Shown piece by piece: positions 22,894 through 31,251 of a DNA stretch of 47,183 nucleotides. The notes below the pieces were generated by a model that was not told the DNA's origin, made no database searches, and saw only the letters and a program-made list of their open reading frames with translations. Every line of letters starts with the position of its first letter. Positions within the stretch are counted from its first letter, which is position 1. Location of the stretch: assembly GCA_017471825.1 (NCBI GenBank), contig JAFURQ010000003.1:1-47183 (forward strand), in the 5' to 3' direction. Both the position numbers and the translations under genes were made by a program. This stretch comes from Clostridia bacterium. Its GTDB lineage: Bacteria; Bacillota; Clostridia; Oscillospirales; CAG-272.

Positions 22894-23708
22894 ACCGTGA
22901 TTTCACCTCCGAGCCAGGATGTAAGCGGAATAGCAACCGCCATTCCTACGATCATACAAATAGGAAGCGCGTAATCGTTGAGCCACTTCCAATTCAGTTT
23001 TTTCATTAAAAGTCCGCAAATCAGCATACAAACCGCGCTGACCGCCATTACGAGCACGGGCACGAGTCCCGAGGTTGATGTGAAATACTTCACCACGTCC
23101 TGACCGTTTTCGGTCGTTGATACGGTAAAAACGCCGTTTTCCGAGCGCCAGAGGCGTTCAAGGTCGGAGAATACGTATCCGACGAAGGCGGAAATCATAC
23201 CGATAAAGAGCGAGCTCTGGAGTATGTCAGACCACTTTTTGTCGCGCTTTTCAAAGCTGACAAGTCCCTTCTGCATTTTCTTTGCAATCAATGGAACGAG
23301 CCATATACCGACCATTATGGAGATAGTCATTACAGAAGCTATCGTGATGTACTGCGTTGCGGTCATACCGCCCGCGAGCTCTGTAAGAGTCTTGCCCATT
23401 CCCGACGCGGCGTTTGCGGCGGCAATCGTTTCATACGAGAGCGAGCCGACAACCGAGAGACGAAGCCACGGAAGAGCGACGCCGAGCGACTTTGAAAGAG
23501 CCACGACAGTAATAACTATTGAAACCGCAGGGGCAATCGTAAAAATCGCGGCGGTTATCATTGTTTTATTGATTTTTTTCATATCCATGCCGATTGCCTT
23601 CGCGCGGCGGTAGGATTTCACGAGGAAATACACCGACTGTGCAATGGCGGCGGCGATGATTATGCCGACTACCACGAAGATAATCGGATGGTTTACGCTG
23701 AATTCCAT
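22890..23708 (-). CDS. DUF5058-like integral membrane protein
   Basis: The 272-residue protein begins with a hydrophobic helix (HPIIFVVVGIIIAAAIAQS) and has about seven membrane segments, with a conserved-looking polar stretch VALSKSLGVALPWLRLSVVGS and a GGMTATQY segment. I believe it belongs to the DUF5058 family, by memory of its N-terminal pattern, so the label is tentative. It lies 15 bases after the DUF1846 gene and overlaps its membrane partner by four bases. The pair is co-transcribed with an M20 peptidase. Confidence 0.65.
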   Translation of the reverse strand: MEFSVNHPIIFVVVGIIIAAAIAQSVYFLVKSYRRAKAIGMDMKKINKTMITAAIFTIAPAVSIVITVVALSKSLGVALPWLRLSVVGSLSYETIAAANAASGMGKTLTELAGGMTATQYITIASVMTISIMVGIWLVPLIAKKMQKGLVSFEKRDKKWSDILQSSLFIGMISAFVGYVFSDLERLWRSENGVFTVSTTENGQDVVKYFTSTSGLVPVLVMAVSAVCMLICGLLMKKLNWKWLNDYALPICMIVGMAVAIPLTSWLGGEITV

Positions 23709-23723
23709 ATCCTTTTCCTTTCT

Positions 23724-25214
23724 TTATCTGTGAAACAGCTTTTTGGTTTGATATTTTGGCTCGGTGGTAAGATACATTCCAAGCTTGCGGAAGGTGTCAG
23801 TATCCACCTGAGAAAGAATTACCGTGGAATGAACCTCTGCATTTTTGAGTGTGGGAAGTGCGTCCATGGCGCGACGGGCGTCCTGATTGTTCACCGCGGA
23901 AATAGCGAGCGCAATCAGCACCTCGTCGGTGTGAAGCCTGGGATTGTGGTTGCCGAGGTTTGTTGTTTTAAGAGTCTGAATGGGGGCGAGAATTTCGGGC
24001 GATATAATATTTTTCGCATCGTCTATTCCGGCGACCGCCTTCAGTGCGTTGAGAAGCGCGGCGCTCGATGCGCCGAGGAGCGCTGAGGTTTTGCCCGTGA
24101 TGATTCTTCCGTCATTCAGCTCTATTGCCACGGCGGGCGTGCCGCCGTTTTCCTCGGATTTTTCAAGTGCCGGGGTAACGCATCTTCTCTCAATGTCGGG
24201 GGTTATGCCGAGCTGGCGCATCAGCATTTCTATCTTCTGAAGCTCGGTTTCCGAGCCACAGCCCTTGCGGATATTGGAGAGCGAGGAATAGTAGCGTCTG
24301 ACTATCTCCTGTCTTGCGGCGGCGCTTACCGCCTCGTCGTCGTAAATACAGAAGCCTGCCATATTTACGCCCATATCCGTGGGGGATTTGTACGAACATT
24401 CGCCGAGGATTCCCTCAAACATTGCACGCAAAACGGGGAAAACCTCAACGTCGCGATTGTAGTTTACCGTCGTTACGCCGTATGCCTCGAGGTGAAATGG
24501 GTCTATCATATTGATGTCGGCGAGGTCGGCGGTTGCCGCCTCGTAGGCGCGATTTACGGGGTGAGAGAGAGGAATGTTCCATATCGGGAAGGTTTCAAAC
24601 TTTGCATATCCCGACTTTATGCCCTTTGCCGCCTCGTGATATATCTGGGAGAGGCAGGTTGCCATCTTGCCGGAGCCGGGACCGGGAGCGGTGACAATTA
24701 CGAGCGAGCGAGAGGTCTCGGCATACTCGTTTTTGCCAAAGCCCTCATCGGAAACTATCTTCGGAATGTTGTGTGGGTAGCCGTCTATGGAATAGTGCTT
24801 GTACACCTTTATGCCGAGGTTTTCAAGTCTGGTTTTAAACGCCTCTGCCGCAGGGCTTGGCTCGTAGCGCGACATAACCACCGAGCCGACGTAAAGACCG
24901 TAGCCGCGGAAGGCGTCGATAAGGCGCAAAACGTCAAGGTCATACGTAATACCGAGGTCGCCCCTAACCTTGTTCTTTTCTATATCCGCCGCATTTATGG
25001 ATATTATGATTTCGGCAACGTCCCTAAGCTCTATAAGCATCTTGATCTTACTGTCGGGTGCGAAGCCCGGGAGCACTCGCGAGGCGTGAAAATCATCAAA
25101 AAGCTTGCCGCCGAATTCAAGGTAAAGCTTTTCGCCGAAGAGCGAAATTCTCTCCTTTATTTTCTGCGACTGGAGCTTCAGGTATTTGTCGTTATCAAAT
25201 CCCACACGTAACAT
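23724..25214 (-). CDS. DUF1846 family protein
   Basis: The 496-residue protein matches DUF1846 in length and in signatures: it begins MLRVGFDNDKYLKLQS, has GGKLFDDFHASRVLPGF, then TAPGPGSGKMATCLSQ (a loop resembling a nucleotide-binding P-loop) and the MGVNMAGFCI and NNQDARRAMDALP stretches. Family members have been crystallised, but I know of no settled reaction; the GPGSGK loop suggests nucleotide or phosphate binding. It is cytoplasmic. It heads the operon with two membrane proteins and an M20 peptidase and has its own promoter. Confidence 0.85.
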   Translation of the reverse strand: MLRVGFDNDKYLKLQSQKIKERISLFGEKLYLEFGGKLFDDFHASRVLPGFAPDSKIKMLIELRDVAEIIISINAADIEKNKVRGDLGITYDLDVLRLIDAFRGYGLYVGSVVMSRYEPSPAAEAFKTRLENLGIKVYKHYSIDGYPHNIPKIVSDEGFGKNEYAETSRSLVIVTAPGPGSGKMATCLSQIYHEAAKGIKSGYAKFETFPIWNIPLSHPVNRAYEAATADLADINMIDPFHLEAYGVTTVNYNRDVEVFPVLRAMFEGILGECSYKSPTDMGVNMAGFCIYDDEAVSAAARQEIVRRYYSSLSNIRKGCGSETELQKIEMLMRQLGITPDIERRCVTPALEKSEENGGTPAVAIELNDGRIITGKTSALLGASSAALLNALKAVAGIDDAKNIISPEILAPIQTLKTTNLGNHNPRLHTDEVLIALAISAVNNQDARRAMDALPTLKNAEVHSTVILSQVDTDTFRKLGMYLTTEPKYQTKKLFHR

Positions 25215-25245
25215 AAAAACCTCTCAAAAATAAAAAGATGTAAAT

Positions 25246-25274
25246 ATTTTAGCACAATTTTTTCCTTTTTTCAA
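25246..25274 (-). promoter_or_regulatory. Promoter of the DUF1846 operon
   Basis: On the minus strand TTGAAA (25269-25274) and TAAAAT (25246-25251) with a 17-base spacer, followed by a GAGAGG ribosome site at the ATG. Confidence 0.65.
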
Positions 25275-25368
25275 TAGAAACAGTTCAATTGAGGCGTGCT
25301 TTTTTGGAGAAATTAACCGACTGTTTTTCGGCATTTTTCATAAAAATTTTATACTTTACAAAAAAGTG

Positions 25369-25397
25369 TTGTATTATTCACAAATAAATGGTAAAAT
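25369..25397 (+). promoter_or_regulatory. Promoter of the CPBP-GH2-yfcE operon
   Basis: TTGTAT (25369-25374) and TAAAAT (25392-25397), 17-base spacer. The leader holds a short GCTGT/ACAGC hairpin (25420-25432) and then TTGGAGG before the ATG. The bases between this and the divergent promoter are AT-rich without further signals that I can see. Confidence 0.6.
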
Positions 25398-25444
25398 GAT
25401 ACTAATACACTTTTAATAGCTGTCGCACAGCGACTTGGAGGAAT

Positions 25445-26539
25445 ATGAATTACAACAGCTATGACAATCCCTTCGGCGTGGAGCCGAGGTATGATTTTTA
25501 CGATAATCTTGTGACACAGGATGCGAAAAGAGCGACCTCACGCACGTTTCTCGGCCTTTTCTTCCTGCTTTTGTCGGCATACGGATTGATTTTTACCGTC
25601 AGCATTATTCTGGCGTTTGCGCTCGGTGAGGACGGATACTACGCGCTTTATTCTAACGTATATTTCAACACCCTTATGTCAACTCTGCCTCTGTACGTGG
25701 TCGGTCTGCCGATCTGCTACGTTACCCTGCGCAACGTGCCGGTGAGAAAAATCAACCGCACGGGAATGAGAACGCGCGAGTTTCTCGCTTTGATACCCGT
25801 TTCGTTCGCGCTTATGATTCTCGGCAATTATATAGGCGTTGCAATAAACGAGTTTTTTGCAATCCTTAAGGGCGACGAGATCAGCAATTCTACAATAGAC
25901 GCGCTCTCAAGCGCTCCCGCGTGGCTCTCGTTCGTTCTGGCGATAGTAATAGGTCCGATAATCGAGGAGTTCATCTTCAGAAAGCTGCTTATCGACAGGC
26001 TTTCTGTTTACGGCAGTGTGTTCGCTATCGTTCTGAGCTCTGTTGCATTCGGTCTTTTCCACGGCAACCTTTATCAGTTCTTCTACGCCGCTCTGCTCGG
26101 CGCTGTACTCGGCTACATTTACGTCAACAGCGGAAGCTGGCTGTTGTCGGCACTTATGCACATAATTTTGAACTTTCTCGGCGGATTTCTGCCTATGCTG
26201 CTTGACGATGCGATGGTGGCATACAACGAGTTCGCGTTTGAATATTCCGAGCTTCTCGCATCGGGCGGTGATATTGACGCCTTCATTGAGGGTATTTCAA
26301 GCTCCCAAATGGCAAGCCTTCTGTTCGTTTCGCTATACGTAATGCTCCAGTACGCGCTCATTATAGGCGGTGTGGTTATCCTCGTGCTTGCTATCAGGAA
26401 AAGATGGATACACGTCGACAACTCCTGCACCGTTAAAATTCCCAAGGGACGCACGGGAACGGTTGTTTTCAAAAACGTCGGCTCCATTCTTTTCCTTGTA
26501 TTCACGGCTCTCACAATGATTCTCTCCATTACGGCGTAA
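25445..26539 (+). CDS. CPBP-family intramembrane metalloprotease
   Basis: This 364-residue polytopic protein carries the three CAAX-protease/bacteriocin-processing (CPBP) motifs in membrane helices: GPIIEEFIFRKLL with the Glu-Glu pair (about residue 180), AFGLFHGNLYQF with the catalytic His, and LMHIILNFLGG. Additional helices precede (about 35-60, 80-95) and follow (300-325, 340-362). Members cleave prenylated or other peptides in the membrane; the substrate here is not evident. The N-terminal 25 residues are polar and cytoplasmic. It is the first gene of a plus-strand set with GH2 and yfcE, 21 bases ahead of GH2. Confidence 0.88.
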   Translation: MNYNSYDNPFGVEPRYDFYDNLVTQDAKRATSRTFLGLFFLLLSAYGLIFTVSIILAFALGEDGYYALYSNVYFNTLMSTLPLYVVGLPICYVTLRNVPVRKINRTGMRTREFLALIPVSFALMILGNYIGVAINEFFAILKGDEISNSTIDALSSAPAWLSFVLAIVIGPIIEEFIFRKLLIDRLSVYGSVFAIVLSSVAFGLFHGNLYQFFYAALLGAVLGYIYVNSGSWLLSALMHIILNFLGGFLPMLLDDAMVAYNEFAFEYSELLASGGDIDAFIEGISSSQMASLLFVSLYVMLQYALIIGGVVILVLAIRKRWIHVDNSCTVKIPKGRTGTVVFKNVGSILFLVFTALTMILSITA

Positions 26540-26560
26540 TAATTTGAAAAGGACTAAAGT

Positions 26561-28306
26561 ATGAAAAAGGTCACAACAAACACCCTTGTTACGCCTCATT
26601 ACGAGGAGGCGCTCTGCGATACCCCGTGGAACGTATATCCCCGTCCGCAGCTGAAGCGCGATTCGTTCATATGTCTGAACGGAATGTGGGATTTTGCAAT
26701 GACGCGAGAGGACGGAAAGCCGAGAAAATTCGACGAGCAAATCAGAGTTCCCTTTCCTCCCGAAAGCAAGCTGTCGGGTGTGGAAAAAACGCCTGAAAAA
26801 TACGATTTTCTGCACTATCGGAGAACCTTCGTTCTTCCTGAGGGCTTTATCAAGGACAGACTGCTTCTCAGATTCGGCGCAATTGACAGACTCGCAACCG
26901 TTTCGGTAAACGGAACCGTTATCGGCTCACACAACAACGGCTATCTCCCCTTCTTTGCTGACGTAACAGATTACGTCAAAGAGGGAGAAAACGAAATATG
27001 GATAAAGGTTAAGGATAATCTCTCGCCGCTGTTCCCCTACGGCAAGCAGAAGAAAAAGCGCGGCGGTATGTGGTACACCTCAGTAAGCGGTATATGGCAG
27101 ACCGTCTGGCTTGAGAGCGTTCCGCGCGACTATATTCAAAATCTCACGGTAACACCTACCTGCAAAAACGTACGAATCGAGCTTTGCGGTGGTGGCGACG
27201 GAAAAAAAACACTGACGCTCAAGGCATCGGGCGAGGTCTTTGAGTTTGAGGGAAGCTCCGTCACCCTCACACCTCGCGAAATTCATTTGTGGACGCCGGA
27301 GGAACCGTATCTTTATGAGTTCACAATAGAGACCGAAAGCGACCGTATAGAGAGCTATTTTGCCCTCAGAGAGATCGGAATTTGTGACACGGGTGGCACC
27401 CAACGCCTCTCTCTGAACGGAAAACCGTATCTTTTCAACGGACTGCTCGACCAAGGGTATTACCCCGACGGAATATTCCTTCCGCCTACCCAGAAGGGAT
27501 ACGAGGAGGACATTCTCACGGCGAAAAGCCTCGGCTTCAATATGCTCCGCAAGCACATAAAAATCGAGCCGCCCATATTCTACTACCTCTGCGACAAGCT
27601 CGGTATGGCAGTATTTCAGGATATGGTAAACAACTCGAAGTATTCCTTTATTAAAGATACTGCTCTGCCCACTCTGGGCTTCAAGCGCAAGAGCGACAAG
27701 CTCTCGCACAAGAACGCCGTAAGCCGCAAGGCATTCGAGGATGCTATGGTCGGCACGGTCAACGCCCTATACAATTACCCCTCGGTTCTTTACTACACAA
27801 TCTTCAACGAGGGCTGGGGTCAGTTTACGGCAGACGAGATGTACGAAAAGGCAAAGTCGCTTGACGGAACGAGAATTTTTGACGCTACGTCGGGATGGTT
27901 CTTCCAAGAGAAGAGCGACGTAGACTCGCATCACGTCTATTTCAAGAAAATCAAATGCACTCCCTCAGAGAGCCGCCCCCTTGTTATCAGCGAATTCGGC
28001 GGTTATTCTCACAGAGTTGACGGGCATCTTTTCGGCAAGAAAAACTACGGCTACACGTCTTATGGAAGCGCCGAGGAGCTTGAGAGTGCGATTCTTCGCC
28101 TGTACAGAGAGGAGGTTCTCCCCCTCGTTAAAATGGGCGCATCTGCATTCGTTTATACCCAGCTTTCCGACGTTGAGGACGAAACCAACGGATTTATTAC
28201 CTACGACAGACGGGTTGTAAAGGTTTCACGTGAAACGTTCACGGAAATGGCAAACGGGCTCAAGGCTGCGGCGGAGAGCTTCGACGGCAACGGAGGTAAA
28301 GTGTGA
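26561..28306 (+). CDS. Glycoside hydrolase family 2 protein
   Basis: The 581-residue protein has the GH2 layout: a sugar-binding beta domain (about 15-185) with LNGMWDFA, HYRRTF and VSVNGTVIGSHNNGYLPF, an immunoglobulin-like middle domain, and a TIM barrel from about 290. The acid/base is in IFNEGWGQF (about E417) and the nucleophile in VISEFGGY (about E478), both present. Specificity (beta-galactosidase, glucuronidase or mannosidase type) cannot be fixed from these motifs. No signal peptide, so it works on imported oligosaccharides. It lies between the CPBP protease and yfcE and its stop overlaps the GTG start of yfcE. Confidence 0.9.
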   Translation: MKKVTTNTLVTPHYEEALCDTPWNVYPRPQLKRDSFICLNGMWDFAMTREDGKPRKFDEQIRVPFPPESKLSGVEKTPEKYDFLHYRRTFVLPEGFIKDRLLLRFGAIDRLATVSVNGTVIGSHNNGYLPFFADVTDYVKEGENEIWIKVKDNLSPLFPYGKQKKKRGGMWYTSVSGIWQTVWLESVPRDYIQNLTVTPTCKNVRIELCGGGDGKKTLTLKASGEVFEFEGSSVTLTPREIHLWTPEEPYLYEFTIETESDRIESYFALREIGICDTGGTQRLSLNGKPYLFNGLLDQGYYPDGIFLPPTQKGYEEDILTAKSLGFNMLRKHIKIEPPIFYYLCDKLGMAVFQDMVNNSKYSFIKDTALPTLGFKRKSDKLSHKNAVSRKAFEDAMVGTVNALYNYPSVLYYTIFNEGWGQFTADEMYEKAKSLDGTRIFDATSGWFFQEKSDVDSHHVYFKKIKCTPSESRPLVISEFGGYSHRVDGHLFGKKNYGYTSYGSAEELESAILRLYREEVLPLVKMGASAFVYTQLSDVEDETNGFITYDRRVVKVSRETFTEMANGLKAAAESFDGNGGKV

Positions 28307-28854
28307 CTATGAAAATTCTGATCTGCTCCGACATACACGGAGATCTTGACAGCTGTAAAAAAGCACTGGAGGCGTTCAAAAAAGAGGGGGCGGACAAGCT
28401 TCTTCTGCTCGGCGATATACTCTATCACGGGCCGAGAAACGATCTGCCGCCAACCTACGCACCCAAGGGCGTCATTCCCCTGCTCAACGAGCACAAAAAC
28501 GATATAATCGCGGTGCGTGGAAACTGCGACGCCGAGGTTGACCAGATGGTTCTTGATTTCCCGATTATGCAGGACTTTGCAGTCCTTGAGCTTGACGGCT
28601 TATCCGTGCTTGCAACACACGGGCATAAGTTCAACGTAAGCTGCCCTCCGCCACTCAAAAAAGGCGAAATAATGTTACACGGGCACACACATATCGTGAA
28701 AATTGAGGAGTTCGGCGATGAAAATTTCTGCATCAATCCCGGCTCTGTTTCCATCCCTAAGGAAGCCACACCGAGAAGCTATATAGTCTACTCCGAGCGC
28801 ACCTTCACGGCGAAGGATTTTGACGGAAACGTGATTTTCGAGAAGAAATTTTAA
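28303..28854 (+). CDS. yfcE: YfcE-type phosphodiesterase
   Basis: A compact calcineurin-type phosphoesterase, about 183 residues, closely following E. coli YfcE: KILICSDIHGD, LLLGDILYHGPRNDLP, VRGNCDAEVDQMVLDFPI, LATHGHKF, LHGHTHI and the late NPGSVSIPK. YfcE hydrolyses artificial phosphodiesters with Mn; its natural substrate is unknown. Two starts are possible. The GTG at 28303 overlaps the GH2 stop (GTGA) and is six bases after GGAGG. The ATG at 28309 would be 12 bases after it, so I prefer the GTG, although homologues usually begin at MKIL. Cytoplasmic. Confidence 0.93.
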   Translation: MTMKILICSDIHGDLDSCKKALEAFKKEGADKLLLLGDILYHGPRNDLPPTYAPKGVIPLLNEHKNDIIAVRGNCDAEVDQMVLDFPIMQDFAVLELDGLSVLATHGHKFNVSCPPPLKKGEIMLHGHTHIVKIEEFGDENFCINPGSVSIPKEATPRSYIVYSERTFTAKDFDGNVIFEKKF

Positions 28855-28876
28855 TACGGGGCTCGCTCCAAAAATT

Positions 28877-28934
28877 AACACCTTGCACTCATCATTCATA
28901 GTATGTGAATGAAGTTTTTGCGAGGTGTTTTTTT
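28877..28934 (+). terminator. Terminator hairpin that contains the ribosome site of the next gene
   Basis: AACACCTTGC (28877-28886) pairs with GCGAGGTGTT (28920-28929) around an inner CATTCA/TGAATG hairpin, followed by seven T residues (28928-28934). The GAGGTG in the 3' arm is the ribosome site of the aminotransferase gene, whose ATG follows the T-run directly. It ends the yfcE operon and can also switch the next gene. Confidence 0.7.
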
Positions 28935-29795
28935 ATGAGTATTGCCTATTACAACGGTGAAATATGCAAGCCCGAGGAGATAAGGATTCCGTTAAGCGAC
29001 AGGGCGGTTTTCTTCGGTGACGGAATTTACGATGCGGCGATAGGCTGTGACGGAAAGCCCTATTTGCTCGAAGAGCATATTAACCGTTTTCTGGGGAACC
29101 GAAAAAGGCTCGGTATTCCCCTGCCGTTATCCGAAAACGAGCTTTACGATACCGTTACGAAGCTTTGCTCACAGTACGGCGACGGATGCTTTTTCCTTTA
29201 TTTTCAGCTTTCGAGGTATGCCGAGGGGCGCAAACACGCCTGCCACGAGAAAAGAAGGGCTAATCTGCTGATGACGGTGACGCCGGCGCAAATGCCGCGT
29301 CCTGACAGGCGTCTGAAGCTCATCTGCTACCCCGATATGCGATACGGATATTGTGACATAAAAACGCTCAACCTGCTCCCCTCGGTTATGGCATCGAGCT
29401 ATGCCGAGGCGCTCGGCGCCGACGAAGCGATTTTTGTGCGCGACGGTGTCGTTACCGAGTGCGCTCATTCGAACATTTCAATTATAAGGAACGGAGAGCT
29501 GATAACCCACCCCAAGACAAACCGCATCCTGCCCGGAATAATGCGCGGGGAGCTTATCCGTATTTGTCGGGAAATGGGGATAAATTGCCGCGAGGAGCCG
29601 TTCACGCGCGATGAGCTCTTCCGTGCTGACGAGGTTATCGTTTCGAGCTCAACGAAGCTTTTTTCATTAGTCGACAAAATCGACGGCATCAGGCTTTCCC
29701 GTGCTTTAGCAAAAAAGGCAGGAGATGGAAAGGCGTCAATAGGCGAAAAGTTGACAAATTTCGTCTATTTTTCATTCGTCAAAAGCACCAAATAA
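28935..29795 (+). CDS. dat: D-amino-acid aminotransferase (class IV PLP)
   Basis: The 286-residue protein belongs to aminotransferase class IV and fits D-alanine/D-amino-acid aminotransferase: PLSDRAVFFGDGIYDA, the HINRFLGNRKRLGIPLP stretch, RYGYCDIKTLNLLPSV with the PLP lysine at about residue 143, the ADEAIFVRDGVVTECAHSNISII block, and the late VIVSSSTKLFSLV. It would interconvert D-alanine and D-glutamate with 2-oxo acids for peptidoglycan; 4-amino-4-deoxychorismate lyase or branched-chain enzyme alternatives fit the CDIK signature less well. I chose the ATG at 28935, nine bases after GAGGTG; the longer GTG start would lie inside the hairpin. No separate promoter is visible. Confidence 0.87.
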   Translation: MSIAYYNGEICKPEEIRIPLSDRAVFFGDGIYDAAIGCDGKPYLLEEHINRFLGNRKRLGIPLPLSENELYDTVTKLCSQYGDGCFFLYFQLSRYAEGRKHACHEKRRANLLMTVTPAQMPRPDRRLKLICYPDMRYGYCDIKTLNLLPSVMASSYAEALGADEAIFVRDGVVTECAHSNISIIRNGELITHPKTNRILPGIMRGELIRICREMGINCREEPFTRDELFRADEVIVSSSTKLFSLVDKIDGIRLSRALAKKAGDGKASIGEKLTNFVYFSFVKSTK

Positions 29796-29862
29796 ACCTT
29801 TTGATTTCTGTAACAATTGACAAAAATAGTTATTTTTTTATCATTGAATTATTCCGTAGCTA

Positions 29863-29906
29863 TTGTAAATAAAAAGTTGAAGTGATATAATGGACGTATG
29901 CATACG
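29863..29906 (+). promoter_or_regulatory. Promoter of the hydrogenase operon with a palindrome at the start site
   Basis: TTGTAA (29863-29868) and a perfect TATAAT (29886-29891) with a 17-base spacer. A perfect 12-base palindrome CGTATGCATACG (29895-29906) covers the predicted transcription start and could be an operator. I looked for a Rex-type TTGTTAA-N-TTAACAA site and did not find one. Confidence 0.7.
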
Positions 29907-29931
29907 CATAAATAAAAAGGAGGACAACAAA

Positions 29932-30426
29932 ATGATCAAAAAGCTTTCTACCCTTCCCTTCAAGTCAACGAAGGAACAGGAAGCACAGCTCCAGGCGGTG
30001 ATCGACGGACACAAGCATGACAAAAGTCTTGTCATGGCAGTTATGCAAAAGGCACAGGCAATCTACGGATATCTTCCGATTGAGGTTCAGAATGCCATTG
30101 CAGAGGGAATGAACGTGCCGCTTGAAAAGGTGTACGGAATTGCAACGTTCTACGCACAGTTCTCACTCACCCCCCAAGGAGATCACCACATCTCCGTATG
30201 TCTTGGTACCGCTTGCTACGTAAGAGGCTCCGGTGACATCTACAACAAGCTCCAGGAGGTTCTCGGCATTGGCGGTGACGAATGTACTGCCGACAGAAAA
30301 TTCTCCCTTACCGCTTGCCGTTGTATAGGTGCCTGCGGACTTGCTCCCGTTCTTACTGTAAACGAAGAGGTTTACGGCAGACTTACTGTTGACGACGTAC
30401 CCGGTATAGTTGCGAAGTATTCCTGA
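29932..30426 (+). CDS. hydC: NAD-dependent hydrogenase subunit, NuoE/HydC type
   Basis: The 164-residue protein is a thioredoxin-like [2Fe-2S] subunit. A helical N-terminal part (QKAQAIYGYLPIEVQNAIAEGMNVPLEKVYGIATFY) precedes the cluster ligands in CLGTACYVRG and CRCIGACGLAP. In trimeric NAD-linked [FeFe]-hydrogenases this subunit passes electrons beside HydB. I chose the ATG at 29932 after AAGGAGG; the frame could be extended to 29890 but that lies over the promoter. It is the first gene of the ten-gene operon, separated from hydB and hydA by the seven regulatory-type and accessory genes. Confidence 0.93.
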   Translation: MIKKLSTLPFKSTKEQEAQLQAVIDGHKHDKSLVMAVMQKAQAIYGYLPIEVQNAIAEGMNVPLEKVYGIATFYAQFSLTPQGDHHISVCLGTACYVRGSGDIYNKLQEVLGIGGDECTADRKFSLTACRCIGACGLAPVLTVNEEVYGRLTVDDVPGIVAKYS

Positions 30427-30457
30427 TAATTCCCAAAGGAAGTTCGAGGAAAACACT

Positions 30458-30814
30458 ATGAAAATCAGTACAATGCGAGATCTGCTCGATGCAGAGGTTC
30501 TATGCTGCGAGGAAAAGCTGGGAAGCCACGTTTATTCCGCGTTCGGCTGTGATCTTATGAGCGACGTGCTCGCTTTTGTCGATAATCAGGCGGTGCTGCT
30601 TTCGGGGCTTGTCAACCCGCAGGTAATTCGTACCGCAGTTATGATGGATATGAACTGTATCGTTTTTGTCCGCTCCAAAAAGCCCACCCCCGAAATGCTT
30701 GAGCTTGCCGAGGAAAGCGGCATCGTGGTTCTCTCAACCGACAAAACGATGTATACCTCCTGCGGCATCCTGTACAGCAACGGGCTTACGGGTGAACGCG
30801 AGGGCAAGAAATGA
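30458..30814 (+). CDS. DRTGG-domain protein 1
   Basis: The 118-residue protein resembles the small DRTGG-type domain found near HPr kinase/phosphorylase and in proteins beside clostridial hydrogenases. The sequence has FVDNQAVLLSGLVNPQVIRTA, CIVFVRSKKPTPEMLELAEESGIVVLSTD and a final YTSCGILYSNGL. The literal DRTGG tetrapeptide is absent, so the family name rests on overall pattern and context. It probably binds a ligand or nucleotide as a sensor. I start it at the ATG at 30458 behind GAGGA. It overlaps the next gene by four bases (ATGA), so it pairs with ATPase 1. Confidence 0.75.
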   Translation: MKISTMRDLLDAEVLCCEEKLGSHVYSAFGCDLMSDVLAFVDNQAVLLSGLVNPQVIRTAVMMDMNCIVFVRSKKPTPEMLELAEESGIVVLSTDKTMYTSCGILYSNGLTGEREGKK

Positions 30815-31233
30815 GCGAAGAATTAATCTTTCGTTTCAACGTTGACGGCGAAGATTTCACGTCTGCCGGTCAGGCGTCGGTTCAAATCAAGAAAAATTTA
30901 AGGCAGCTCGGAATCGACTCCGAAACCATTCGGCGCGTTTCGGTTGCTATGTACGAGGGTGAGATCAATATGGTAATACACGCAGGCGGCGGTGTTGCTG
31001 AGGTGCGCGTATGTGAGAGCTATATTGAAATCATACTCGATGACAAGGGACCGGGTATCAAAAATATCGATCAAGCAATGCAGGAGGGCTTTTCCACTGC
31101 GCCCGACACCATCCGCTCTCTCGGATTCGGCGCGGGTATGGGCTTGCCGAATATGAAAAGATACACCGATTCGATGAAGATAGAATCAGAGGTCGGTGTC
31201 GGTACCAGGGTCACGATGAGAGTAAATATCTAA
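30811..31233 (+). CDS. GHKL ATPase 1 (anti-sigma/RsbW-like)
   Basis: A 140-residue stand-alone HATPase_c domain with the N box in YEGEINMVIHAGG, the G1 loop DDKGPGI and the G2 stretch GFGAGMGLPNMKRY. This is the fold of RsbW/SpoIIAB anti-sigma kinases and of histidine-kinase ATP lids. No HisKA or partner domain is attached, so it must act on a separate protein. It overlaps the DRTGG protein gene by four bases and lies 18 bases ahead of the sensory hydrogenase gene. This order suggests these three make one module. Confidence 0.82.
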   Translation: MSEELIFRFNVDGEDFTSAGQASVQIKKNLRQLGIDSETIRRVSVAMYEGEINMVIHAGGGVAEVRVCESYIEIILDDKGPGIKNIDQAMQEGFSTAPDTIRSLGFGAGMGLPNMKRYTDSMKIESEVGVGTRVTMRVNI

Positions 31234-31251
31234 AAATTAGGGAGTGTTTCT

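Noticed and set aside
24492-25211. 239-residue plus-strand frame opposite the DUF1846 gene
   Set aside because: No family resemblance, and the opposite strand matches DUF1846 along its full length.
29796-29931. Rex repressor site ahead of the hydrogenase operon
   Set aside because: Only TTGTCA/TTGTTA-like half sites are present (around 29808-29822); the two-sided TTGTTAA palindrome is missing.
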